Positions 17,754 to 27,000 of a DNA stretch of 64,000 nt are shown here, one piece after another. Made by a program: the position numbers and the translations under genes. The notes beneath the pieces are model-generated. The model made no database searches. It saw only the letters and a program-made list of their open reading frames with translations, and was not told where the DNA came from. Origin of the DNA: an uncultured Myxococcales bacterium (lineage in GTDB: Bacteria > Myxococcota_A > UBA9042); NCBI GenBank assembly GCA_903842345.1, contig CAIMLR010000026.1, positions 116,632-180,631 of the forward strand, read 5' to 3'. Each line of letters begins with the position of its first letter. Positions within the stretch are counted from its first letter, which is position 1.

Positions 17754-17839
17754 CCCAGTTAGAGCATACGGAACTGGGATCCCGACATCGCGTGAGTTGC
17801 CCCGCCGACGCCCGGCGCAGCAATTCGCGAGGCGCCGGG
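17754..17839 (+). promoter_or_regulatory. two stem-loops in the rpsO-pnp intergenic leader
   Basis: CCCAGTT (17754-17760) pairs with AACTGGG (17772-17778). Then CCCGGCGC (17811-17818) pairs perfectly with GCGCCGGG (17832-17839) around a 13-base loop. Neither has a U-run, so read-through into pnp is expected. In Escherichia coli, RNase III cleaves a pnp leader hairpin and PNPase then represses itself; these stems occupy the equivalent position. Conservation of the mechanism is inference. Confidence 0.5.
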
Positions 17840-17927
17840 ATCCATCCGTTTGCGGCAACCCCAGTTTCTCGTCAGCAATAGCAGTTTCACAGGGCCATGA
17901 GAACGCGCCCTGTACCGGAGTTCTACC

Positions 17928-20273
17928 ATGGCCCATGTGCAAAAGACCGTCGCGATTGGCGACAAGACCCTGCTTCTCGATACCGGCAAAATGGCGAAAT
18001 TCGCCAACGGCGCCGTGATGATTTCCATGGGCGGCACGTCCGTCCTGTGCACGACGGTGTCGGGCTTGACCAACAAGGTCGGCGCGCAGTTTTTCCCGCT
18101 GTCCTGCGACTACTTTGAGAAGTTCTACGCTGCCGGTCGCATCCCGGGCAGCTACTTCAAGCGCGAAGCGCGTCAGGCTGAACACGAGATCCTCGCGTCG
18201 CGCCTCATCGATCGCCCTTGCCGCCCGCTCTTCCCGGAAGGCTTTCAGGCCGACACGCAGGTCACGGCGACCGTCGTCTCGTACGACAAAGACTGCGACC
18301 CCGTCGTGCTGGCGCTCAACGGCTGCTCGGCCGCGCTCGCCATCTCTGACATTCCGTGGGCCGGCCCGGTCGCCGCTGCGCGCATCGGCTTCGTCGAGGG
18401 CAAGCTCATCGCCAACCCGACCTTCGCTGAGAAGGCCGCGAGCGATCTGGACCTCTTCGTCGTCTGCGGTCCCAAGGGCATCGTGATGGTTGAAGCCGGC
18501 GCCAAGTTCGTCAGCGAGAAGCTGATGATCGACGCGCTGTTCTTCGCGGAAGACACGCTGAAGCCGGTCATCGCCGGTCTCCAGGAGCTGGCGGCGGAAG
18601 TCGGCAAGCCCAAGTACGTCTACGTCGCGCCGACCGTGAACGAAGAACTCGTGGCCGCGTGCCGCGAAGTCGCGTTCGAGGCCATGAAGGTCGCCGTCGT
18701 GATTCCGGCCAAGACCGAGCGCTACGCCGCCGTGTCCGTGGTCAAGAAGAACGCCGTCAAGGCGCTCGCTGAGAAGTACCCGCTGGAAGTCGAGGCCATC
18801 AAGGAAATCGTCAGCGATTTCAAAGATGAAATCTGCCGCGCGCAGATCCTCGGCGATCGCAAGCGTCTGGACGGCCGTGACCTCGATCAGGTTCGCAAGA
18901 TCACGATCGAAACCGGCGTGCTGGCGCGGGCCCATGGCTCGGTGCTGTTCACGCGCGGTGAGACCCAGTCGCTCGTCGCCGTGACGCTCGGCACGGGCCA
19001 CGATTCGCAGCGCATTGAGACGCTGAACGGCATGGAAGAACGCCGCTTCCTCCTGCACTACAACTTCCCTCCGTTCTCGACGGGTGAAGTCAAGCCGCTG
19101 CGCGGTCCGGGCCGTCGCGAGATCGGTCACGGTGCGCTCGCGTGGCGCGGTATCAGCCCCGCGCTGCCGTCGTTTGAAATGTTCCCGTACATCCTGCGCT
19201 CCGTCTCGGAGATCCTGGAATCCAACGGCTCGTCGTCCATGGCGACGGTCTGCGGCACCAGCCTCGCGATGATGGACGCCGGCGTGCCGATTTCCTCGGC
19301 CGTCGCGGGCATCGCGATGGGTCTCGTCTCGGACGGCGACAACTTCGCGGTCCTGTCGGACATCCTCGGCGACGAAGATCACTTCGGCGACATGGACTTC
19401 AAGGTTGTCGGTTCGGCGGAAGGCATCAGCGCGCTGCAGATGGACATCAAGATCGACGGCCTGAGCCGCCCGATCCTGGAAGCGGCGCTGGAGCAGGCGA
19501 AGGCCGGCCGGTTGCACATCCTCGGCGAGATGAACAAGGCGATTTCGACCTGGCGTCCGGAGCTCTCGGCGTACGCGCCGCGGATCTTCACGATCCTCAT
19601 CAATCCGGAACGCATCAAGGACCTCATCGGCCCGGGCGGCAAGAACATCAAGTCGATCGTCGCGCTCACCGGCGCGCAGGTTGACGTGGAAGAAGACGGC
19701 ACCGTGCGCGTTGCGGCCATCGACGGCGACGTCGCGGACGCGGCCATCAACATGGTCCGCGGCTTCACCAGCGAAGCGGAAGTGGGCAAGGATTACGACG
19801 GCGTCGTGACCCGCATCGCCGACTTCGGCGCGTTCGTCCGCATCATGCCCGGTACGGAAGGCCTCGTGCACATCAGCGAACTGGCGGAAGGCCGCGTCGA
19901 GCGCGTGGAAGACGTCTGCAAGCTCGGCGATGCGCTCAAGGTCCGCGTCATCAACGTCGACCGCATGGGCAAGATTCGCCTGTCGCGCCGCGAAGCCCTC
20001 GGCCTGCCGCCGCGTCCCGCCCGTGAAGACGGCGAACGCAGCGGTGGTGGCGGTGGTGGTCCCGGTGGCGATCGCGGCCCGCGCCGTGATGGCCCGCGTG
20101 ACCGCGATCGTGGCCCGCGCCGTGACGGTCCGCGCACCGATGCGCCGCGCAGCGATCGTGGTCCCGCACAGGGTGCCGCTGAAGGCGGCCATGGCGAGCG
20201 CAGTGATGCAGCCAACGAGCGTCGCGCCCGTCGCGACCGCCCCGAGGGTGGTGAGACGCCCGTCGGCGAATAG
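17928..20273 (+). CDS. pnp: polyribonucleotide nucleotidyltransferase (PNPase)
   Basis: 781 residues; most PNPases are ~700. There are two RNase PH-like cores: the first has GGTSVLCTTVSG, the second GSVLFTRGETQSL and the catalytic-region ILGDEDHFGDMDFKV, joined by an all-helical linker. A KH domain (DLIGPGGKNIKSI, ~565-580) and an S1 domain (YDGVVTRIADFGAFV to GKIRLSRREAL, ~620-700) follow. The final ~75 residues are an Arg/Gly/Asp-rich tail with repeated RRDGPRDRDRGP units, typical of RNA-chaperone or RNase-interaction tails. PNPase degrades RNA 3'-to-5' with phosphate and scaffolds the degradosome. GGAG precedes the ATG by about eight bases, and an intrinsic terminator follows. Confidence 0.98.
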   Translation: MAHVQKTVAIGDKTLLLDTGKMAKFANGAVMISMGGTSVLCTTVSGLTNKVGAQFFPLSCDYFEKFYAAGRIPGSYFKREARQAEHEILASRLIDRPCRPLFPEGFQADTQVTATVVSYDKDCDPVVLALNGCSAALAISDIPWAGPVAAARIGFVEGKLIANPTFAEKAASDLDLFVVCGPKGIVMVEAGAKFVSEKLMIDALFFAEDTLKPVIAGLQELAAEVGKPKYVYVAPTVNEELVAACREVAFEAMKVAVVIPAKTERYAAVSVVKKNAVKALAEKYPLEVEAIKEIVSDFKDEICRAQILGDRKRLDGRDLDQVRKITIETGVLARAHGSVLFTRGETQSLVAVTLGTGHDSQRIETLNGMEERRFLLHYNFPPFSTGEVKPLRGPGRREIGHGALAWRGISPALPSFEMFPYILRSVSEILESNGSSSMATVCGTSLAMMDAGVPISSAVAGIAMGLVSDGDNFAVLSDILGDEDHFGDMDFKVVGSAEGISALQMDIKIDGLSRPILEAALEQAKAGRLHILGEMNKAISTWRPELSAYAPRIFTILINPERIKDLIGPGGKNIKSIVALTGAQVDVEEDGTVRVAAIDGDVADAAINMVRGFTSEAEVGKDYDGVVTRIADFGAFVRIMPGTEGLVHISELAEGRVERVEDVCKLGDALKVRVINVDRMGKIRLSRREALGLPPRPAREDGERSGGGGGGPGGDRGPRRDGPRDRDRGPRRDGPRTDAPRSDRGPAQGAAEGGHGERSDAANERRARRDRPEGGETPVGE

Positions 20274-20309
20274 TTGCCAGGCGGATAGCCGCCAGCAGTG
20301 AGTCAACGG

Positions 20310-20353
20310 GAAGCCCGGTCGAGCGCGAGTTCGGCCGGGCTTCTCGGCTTTTT
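20310..20353 (+). terminator. intrinsic terminator of rpsO-pnp
   Basis: GAAGCCCGG (20310-20318) pairs perfectly with CCGGGCTTC (20335-20343), a 9-bp stem, followed by TCGGC and a run of five T at 20349-20353. It lies 36 bases after the pnp stop. This is the clearest rho-independent terminator in the window. Confidence 0.8.
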
Positions 20354-20399
20354 GCCGTTGGCTGGACGGGCGCGCTGGATGACAGAGCCGCGACGCGCT

Positions 20400-21533
20400 T
20401 CAGTCCTGGACCGGCGCTCGCGGCGCCAGCAGCCCGTCGTACAGCGCCCGGTACTCGGCCATGACGATGGTCGTGCTGCCCGTTGCGACCACATGCGCGC
20501 GCGCCGCCTCGCCCCAGCGCGCACGCTGCTCGGGATTGGCCGCAAGCCGCCGCAGCGCCACGGTCAACGCCGGGACGTCGGCCACGGGCACGAGCACTCC
20601 CGCGCCCTCGAGCACGTCCGGGATACCGCCGACGGGCGTCGCGACGCACGCGCAACCCGCCGCCATCGCCTCCAGGAGCACGTTCGGCAAGCCTTCGCGA
20701 TGGCTCGGAAGGCAGAAAATCTCGCTCTCGCGATACGCCCGCAGCACTTCTTCTGAAGTCTTTTCGCCGACTTGCAAGAGCCGTCGGTCGTTGCCCAAGG
20801 CCGTGAGCGCCGCCTGCATGCGCGCGCTCGCCACCGGGTCGATCGCCTCGCCCACTTCGCCGATGAGCGCGAGCTCGACGTCCGGCAGCGCAAGCACCGC
20901 CTCCGCCAATTCCGCCACGCCCTTCTTGGGCGTCAACGCACCGACGAACAGCACGCGTGTCGGCTGCCCACGCGGCGGAAATACCCGCGGCCCCGGTGGC
21001 GGGTCAGCCACTTCCACGGGATTGCCGATCCGCGAAACGGCGAGCCCCGGCAGCGCGCGGGTCAGGTAGTCCTCCAGCTCCTGCGAGAGCACGACGACGT
21101 GATTCGCCAGCCGCAGCACGCGGTCCAGCGCCGCCCGTTGCACCGCCGGCAGCGCATCCCGCCACAGGATGATTTGATTGCCGGAATGGACGTGCAGCAC
21201 CGTGGGGACGCCCGCGAGACGGCATGCTTCGAGCACAAGCGCCTCCCGCGGCGTCGCCCAGAACAGCGTTGTTGTCACGTGCACGAGGTCAACCTCACGC
21301 CGCGCCAGCAGCCACGTCAGCTTGGCCAGGCCGGACAGCGCAGGCCGCAACCGGTCGAGGCGGAACGCGCTCTTTTCTGAGAACCCCGTCGCGGGCGGCG
21401 CTGTGTTCAGGAGCGTCACGCGCAGACCCTGTTCTGGCGCCGCAGCCAAATAGCGCTCCGTCCAGCGGCCCACGCCACCCATCGGCGGCGGCAACGGCGC
21501 CCACAGGGCAACGCGCACCACGCCGGGCTTCAC
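20400..21533 (-). CDS. GT4-family glycosyltransferase
   Basis: 377 residues starting at a GTG that overlaps the preceding lipoprotein stop (GTGA), so translation is coupled. The N-terminal domain has the PPMGGVGRWTERY loop. The C-terminal donor-binding domain has VLFVGALTPKKGVAELAEAV and FCLPSHREGLPNVLLEAMAAGCACVATPVGGIPDVLE. The latter carries the E-x7-E signature of retaining GT-B enzymes of family GT4. There is no membrane helix. It transfers a sugar from a nucleotide donor onto an unknown glycan or lipid acceptor. The partner gene is a small Cys-rich lipoprotein. It converges on pnp across the terminator. Confidence 0.92.
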   Translation of the reverse strand: MKPGVVRVALWAPLPPPMGGVGRWTERYLAAAPEQGLRVTLLNTAPPATGFSEKSAFRLDRLRPALSGLAKLTWLLARREVDLVHVTTTLFWATPREALVLEACRLAGVPTVLHVHSGNQIILWRDALPAVQRAALDRVLRLANHVVVLSQELEDYLTRALPGLAVSRIGNPVEVADPPPGPRVFPPRGQPTRVLFVGALTPKKGVAELAEAVLALPDVELALIGEVGEAIDPVASARMQAALTALGNDRRLLQVGEKTSEEVLRAYRESEIFCLPSHREGLPNVLLEAMAAGCACVATPVGGIPDVLEGAGVLVPVADVPALTVALRRLAANPEQRARWGEAARAHVVATGSTTIVMAEYRALYDGLLAPRAPVQD

Positions 21534-22135
21534 GGCGCGCCGGTATCGGTGCTGCCGGCGTCACTGCCACCGGCGCAGGCTTGGGCCGCGTTGACGGAGC
21601 ATTGGAAGATGGCCTGCACGACCGCGGTCGCGGCGGTGTCCGTCTTGAGCGGCGCGGCGCACGCGTTCTGGCAGGTCTGATCCTTGCAGGCGCTGAGGCA
21701 CGTCATGAACGTCGTGCACTTGGGGTTCGTCATGCACGCGTTCGTCTCATTGGCGCACTTGGCGGCGACGCACGCGGATTCCGCTGACGTGTCGCCCTTG
21801 CTCGTGTCCGCGCCGCCGCTGACCGTGTCATTGACCACCGTGACCGGGTTGGCGACGCACGCCGCTTCCGTCTTGGTCTTGACCGTGCAGTGCATGCCCG
21901 CGCCGCAGGTCTCGCCCGCGACCCACGTGGCCGGCGAGACGTCCGCGGGGCAACTGACGACGGTGTTCGCGCCGCTGCCCGGCTCCACGTAGCAGCCGAC
22001 CGGCGCGGTGGCGGCGATGCAAGGCTTGCCTGGCGTGCCGCCGGGCGTGGTGTTGCCGCCAGCCGCGCTGGTGCTGCCGCAGGCGACCGCGGCCGTGAGA
22101 GAGACAAAACAGAACAAGTGCTTGAGGGCCGACAT
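21530..22135 (-). CDS. small Cys-rich lipoprotein
   Basis: 201 residues from the ATG at 22135, with GGAGAA upstream. The signal peptide ends in the lipobox AVAC followed by GSTSAAGG. The first half has spaced Cys (KPCIA, GCYVEP, SCPAD, ETCGAGMHC). A Thr/Asp/Ser linker leads to a helical Cys block: CVAAKC, CMTNPKCTTFMTCLSAC, CQNACAAP. The C...C spacing of the second half is like that of the 399-residue lipoprotein at 27402. It is co-transcribed and overlaps by four bases with the GT4 gene. It is presumably surface or periplasmic; function unknown. Confidence 0.75.
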   Translation of the reverse strand: MSALKHLFCFVSLTAAVACGSTSAAGGNTTPGGTPGKPCIAATAPVGCYVEPGSGANTVVSCPADVSPATWVAGETCGAGMHCTVKTKTEAACVANPVTVVNDTVSGGADTSKGDTSAESACVAAKCANETNACMTNPKCTTFMTCLSACKDQTCQNACAAPLKTDTAATAVVQAIFQCSVNAAQACAGGSDAGSTDTGAP

Positions 22136-22377
22136 CGCATTTCTCCGCGGGGAAGTGTGCCGTGCCGACAAGTTGGCAGAAGCGGCGTTCAGTGATACAT
22201 GCCCACGCGCTGCCGTTTGCCGGTTGCGCCATGGCTCCGCTAGGTTACAGCGTTGTCAGAATGAGCGCAAACCACCGCGGCGCTGCTGCGTCGATACAGT
22301 GCCGCCAACCTCGGGGGGGATTGGCGGCAGACAGCCTCATCGCCAGGCTGACTTTTCCCCTCAGAGTGGAGCCGAAC

Positions 22378-24015
22378 ATGCTGCGCCGAGCGCCGTTTGT
22401 GTTGCGATGGATGGCCCTTGCCATCGGTTTGGTGCCGGTGGCCGCGCTGGCGCAGGAGCCGCCGGTTGCCGCCTTGGCCGAGGACGCGTCGACGACCGCC
22501 GCGCCGGCCGATCTGCCGGCAGAAGCGACCGACAGCAACGCCATGACGCTGGCGATTTCGCTCGTTGGGCGGATCACCGGCCAGTACAACTCCGCATTCC
22601 GAATCGATCCTGCGGGCAACAGCTCGCTCGCCGGCATCGAATATTCCAGCCGCATCCGCGTGCGCGCGGACGCCGAGACCAAGGATGGCGACCACCGCTG
22701 GTCCGTTGCCGGCGCGATCAGCGTCGACGCGATTGACGGCACGCTCTCCGGTGGCCCGGACAGCCAGTCGGGCGACAAACTGCCCGGCGCCGCGTCTGAC
22801 TCGGTCGTCCTGCAGGACGCGTACATCGGCGTCAAGTACGGTCGGTTGTTCGGCGTCCGCGTTGGCGCCATGACGTCCCAGTGGGGCCTTGGGCTCGTCG
22901 CCAATGACGGCAGCAACGGCCTGTCACTGGAGCGCAATGACTGGTTCACGCTCACGCGCGCCGCCGATCGCAACCTGCGGCTGATGGTCCACTCCATGCC
23001 GTGGGCCAATCACGAGGGCTCCGCGCTGCGTGGGCTCATGTTCATCGCGGCGCTGGACAAGGTATTGGACGACGACACGGCGACGGCTGCCGATGGCCAG
23101 AACGCCCAGCAGGTCGTTGGCGCCGTGCGGATGCACCTCGCGGAGAAGCGCTGGTTTGGCCTCTACTACGTGCGCCGCTGGCAGCACCATGACATGACGG
23201 CGACCTGGAATCCGGGCAAGGACCTGCGCGTGCACGTGGTGGACGCGGCGATGGACCTCGACTGGCGCGACAAGGAAACGCGTCAGGGCCTGCGCCTGGA
23301 GGCAGAAGCGGCGGGGATTCTCGGCGACACGTCGCTCTCGCCCACGCCGGAGTACGCGCGCCACGATGTCCAGCAGCTGGGCGCGTTTGGCCGGGCGACC
23401 TGGGTCGGCGTCGCGGGCACCGGCCTGACGCTGCAGTTGGACGGCGGCTATTTCAGCGGCGACGCCAACGTGGACGATGGCAAAGTCACCGCGTTCCGCG
23501 CCGACCGGAACCTGCGTCAGGGCCTGCTGTTGTTTGAACGCGTCCTGGCGTGGCAGACCGGCCGCGCGCGTCGCACCGCGAGCGATCCGTCCCTTGTCGG
23601 CGTGCCAGCGGAGGATCTGGATCGGCTGGCGAGCGGCGGCGCGGTCTTTGACGCCATCACGGTCTATCCCAAGATCGGCTACCGCATCTTCGATTGGCTG
23701 GAAGTCTACGGCGGCGCGCTCCTGGCGTGGGCGCCGTCGCCGTTGGTCGATCCCCTGCACACGCGCACGGACGCGGGCGGGCTGCCGATCAACTTTGCCG
23801 GCCAGAAAGCCGATGGCCGCTACCTCGCGACGGAAATCGACCTCGGCGCGCGCACGACCTGGCGCCTGAGCGATCCGTGGAAGGCCGCCGTCCAGGTCGC
23901 GCTGGAGCAGGGCTTCCTGCTGCCCGGCGGCGCGCTGGGCACGCTGACGACGCAGGACAACACCGACAACCACGCCTATGCGACGCGCCTCACCGTGTCG
24001 CTGCTCGGCCGCTAA
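22378..24015 (+). CDS. outer-membrane beta-barrel (porin-like) protein
   Basis: 545 residues from the ATG at 22378; the open frame extends upstream, but only this start gives a clean signal peptide (MALAIGLVPVAALAQ). The mature protein has the alternating strand pattern of a barrel: HRWSVAGAISVDAID, YIGVKYGRLFGVRVGAM, WFGLYYVRRW, LTLQLDGGYFSG and TRLTVSLLGR at the end. Aromatic girdle residues and short turns are frequent. It lies 21 bases upstream of a lipase-like lipoprotein, so the two are almost certainly co-transcribed. Substrate uptake for that enzyme, or its display, is a reasonable guess. No specific porin family was recognised. Confidence 0.72.
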   Translation: MLRRAPFVLRWMALAIGLVPVAALAQEPPVAALAEDASTTAAPADLPAEATDSNAMTLAISLVGRITGQYNSAFRIDPAGNSSLAGIEYSSRIRVRADAETKDGDHRWSVAGAISVDAIDGTLSGGPDSQSGDKLPGAASDSVVLQDAYIGVKYGRLFGVRVGAMTSQWGLGLVANDGSNGLSLERNDWFTLTRAADRNLRLMVHSMPWANHEGSALRGLMFIAALDKVLDDDTATAADGQNAQQVVGAVRMHLAEKRWFGLYYVRRWQHHDMTATWNPGKDLRVHVVDAAMDLDWRDKETRQGLRLEAEAAGILGDTSLSPTPEYARHDVQQLGAFGRATWVGVAGTGLTLQLDGGYFSGDANVDDGKVTAFRADRNLRQGLLLFERVLAWQTGRARRTASDPSLVGVPAEDLDRLASGGAVFDAITVYPKIGYRIFDWLEVYGGALLAWAPSPLVDPLHTRTDAGGLPINFAGQKADGRYLATEIDLGARTTWRLSDPWKAAVQVALEQGFLLPGGALGTLTTQDNTDNHAYATRLTVSLLGR

Positions 24016-24036
24016 CGCCGGACGCTGGAGTTTGCC

Positions 24037-27000
24037 ATGAACCGCAAGCCTTTTCCCCTGATTCTCGCGCTCTCGTTCCTGCTCGCCCTGCCCGCCTGCC
24101 AGGACGCGCCCGATGGCCTTGCCGCCGCCCTGCCCGCGGAGACGACCGTCAAGGTCGATTTCGAGGCGAAGCCGCTGCCGGAGATCCCGCTGCCCAACGA
24201 CCTGGCGACGCGTTTTGACGCGAATTCGCCGACCAAGCGGCGCATCAACGCGTCGCTGGTGGCGCAGACGCAGTTTGAGACGCTGGTGCGCCAGAACATC
24301 GACATGCTGGACGGCTGGGGCGTATTTGCGCCGATCACGGTGAGTTTTACCGGGCTGATCGACCTCAAAGGCGTGCAGGACGCGCACGTGAAGGACAATT
24401 TCGCGCTGGCCAATGACGTCATCTACGTGATCGACATCACCCCGGGTTCGCCGACCTACGGCAAGCCGGCGCTCATGGACATTGGCCAGGGCAACTTTCC
24501 GGTGCTGCTCAAGGACCGCAAGGGCTATTGGGAGAACGATCCGCGCGGGGACACGCTGTCGCTGTTCTTTGAGGAAACGGACGAGGACCTGAACAAGAAC
24601 GGCATTCTGGACGAAGGCGAGGATTCCGACCTGGATGGCGTCCTGGACAAGCCGAACTACCTGCCGGAGCACACGCCGACGGCGACGGACCTGGTTGGCC
24701 GCGCCGACGCGCTGATGTACTGGTACGAGCGCGAGACCAACACGCTCATCATGCGGCCGCTCACGCCGCTGCGGCAGCGCACGACGTACGCGGTCGTGGT
24801 CACGCGGCGCCTGAAGGACGCCAACGGCAAGCCGGTGGGTTCGCCGTTCGCGACGATCAACCACACGGCGCAGACGGAAGCGCTGACGCCGCTCAAGGCG
24901 ATCCTTGCGGGCAATCCGGCGGAGCTTGGCGGGCTGAAGCTGGAGGACGTGGCCTTCACCTGGAGCTTCTCGACGGGCAGCATCTACGAGGACCTGAACG
25001 CGGTGCGCAACGGCCTGTACGGCCAAGGTCCGCAGGCGTACCTCAAGGACACCTACCCGCCGGTGATGAGCAAGCTGCACCCGATTTGGGACGCGGCGGA
25101 CGCTGGCAGCAATCCGCACAACCTGTTCGTGGTGCCGGGTGAGAAGATGTCCGACATCATGCGGCTGATTTCCCAGCAGGGCATCGGCTTTGAGATTCCG
25201 GACAAGTCCGTGTACGGCGATCGCACGTTCGAGGGCCTGCAGTACGTCGATTACCACGTGTTTGGCAGTTTTGAGTCGCCGCAGCTGTTCCCGCGCAAGG
25301 ACGAATCCGGCAACTACCTGAACTACGGTCAGATGGTGTGGCCGCCGGATGTCTCCACGACGCCCGCGCCGAGCCGCTCCGAGCGCGTGTCGTATTGGCT
25401 GGCCGTGCCGCGCAAGGAAGCGTCGCCGCGCAAGGATGGCAAGCCCGCCGGCCTCGTGATCATCGGCCATGGGTACACCGGCAACAAGCTGACGACTGTG
25501 CAATTCGCCGGCTATTTCGCCCGCTACGGCATCGCGACGCTGTGCCTGGAAAACGTCAGCCACGGCTTTGACAGCCTCTACGGCACGGATCTGGAACTGG
25601 CCAAGACGGTCCTCGGCGGCCTTGGACTCACCGGCGTCGTCGACGCGCTCTACCAGAACCGCAGCTGGGACCAGGACCTGGACGGCCGCGAAGACTCCGG
25701 CGCCGACTTCTGGACCGCCTACACGTTCCACACGCGCGACGTCGTGCGCCAGAGCACGGTGGACTACATGCAACTCATCCGCACGCTCCGGGCTTTCGAC
25801 GGCGTGCAGAAATGGCCTTTTGACGCCAACGGCAACGGCAAGACGGACGACGACATCGCGGGCGACTTCGACGGCGACGGCAAGGTCGACATTGGCGGCA
25901 AGGACACGGTCATCGGCATCACGGGCAGCTCGTTGGGCGGCATGATGTCGGCGATGCTCGGCGGCAGCGAGCCGCAGTTGAGCACGTCCATCCCCGTGTG
26001 CGCGGGCGGCGGCCTGGGCGACGTGGGCATGCGGTCGCTCCAGGGCGGCGTGCGCGAGGCGGTCATCCTGCGCGTCATGGGGCCTCTCTACGCGTCCGCA
26101 CCGCAGCCCGACGGCAGCCTCGTCATCAACACGGTCATTCCGCGCCTCAACCAGACGGCGCGCATTCAGGTGGCGACGCTCCCGGCGGACGTCGCCGCGA
26201 AGGCGGGCGCGGTGCTCGCCGAGAACCTGTCCAACGGCGAATACGACTGCGCGCTGCTGCAGCCGGGCGGGCTGTTCCGGGTGGGCCTGCCGTCGGACGT
26301 GACGCAAGTGGGGGCGCAGCAACATCGGCTGACGTTCTTCGCCGGCAATCCGTTCCAGACCGGTGTGCGCGACGCGGCCAAGGGCAAGGCGTGCCGGTTG
26401 AAGAACGGCGCGATTCCGCTGCAGGTCATCGCGGAATTCGGCAACGACGTGAAATTCACCTACGACAGTCGGCCGCTGGCGTTCAAGAAAGGCGATCCGC
26501 TGGCGCCGCTCGCGGAGGGCCTGGGCCTGCATCGCGGTCGGCCGGAGCTGCGGCGGTTCATGGGCCTCGCGCAGATGGTGCTGGACCCGGCGGATCCGGC
26601 GGTTCTGGCCAAACAGTTCACCTCGGGCGAGGCGGTCATGGCCAACGGCGAGGTCGTCAACACGCACGGCATCGTGATCACGACGATTGGCGACATGAAC
26701 GTGCCGGCGTCCTCGGGCGCGAGCATCGCCCGCAACCTGGGCAAGATCGACTGGTTTGCCCAGCACCCGGAGTGGAACAACCGCTCCGCGCTGCAAATGC
26801 TGGCCGACACGCACATGCTGGAGGCGGTCAACGTGATTGGCCGGTACCTGACGCCCGCGGGCGCGCCGGTGCTGTGGGACGTGGAGGATCTGTCCGGCTC
26901 AGCGTCCCTGAGCGCCGATCCCACGGCGATGCCCTACCCGCTCGGCTATGACGGCAACTGGGCGCCGCGCAGCACGACGCCGATGCACAAATACCTGATC

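Noticed and set aside
16638..20306. Very long minus-strand open frame (1,222 codons) opposite pnp, rpsO and the nucleotidyltransferase
   Set aside because: It is antisense to three clearly homologous genes, crosses their boundaries, and its translation is Arg/Ala/Asp-rich noise. Such frames are expected where third positions are GC-rich.
22924..26814. 1,296-codon minus-strand open frame opposite the barrel and lipase-like genes
   Set aside because: No signal peptide, no motif, Arg/His/Val-rich composition; a shadow of two real genes.
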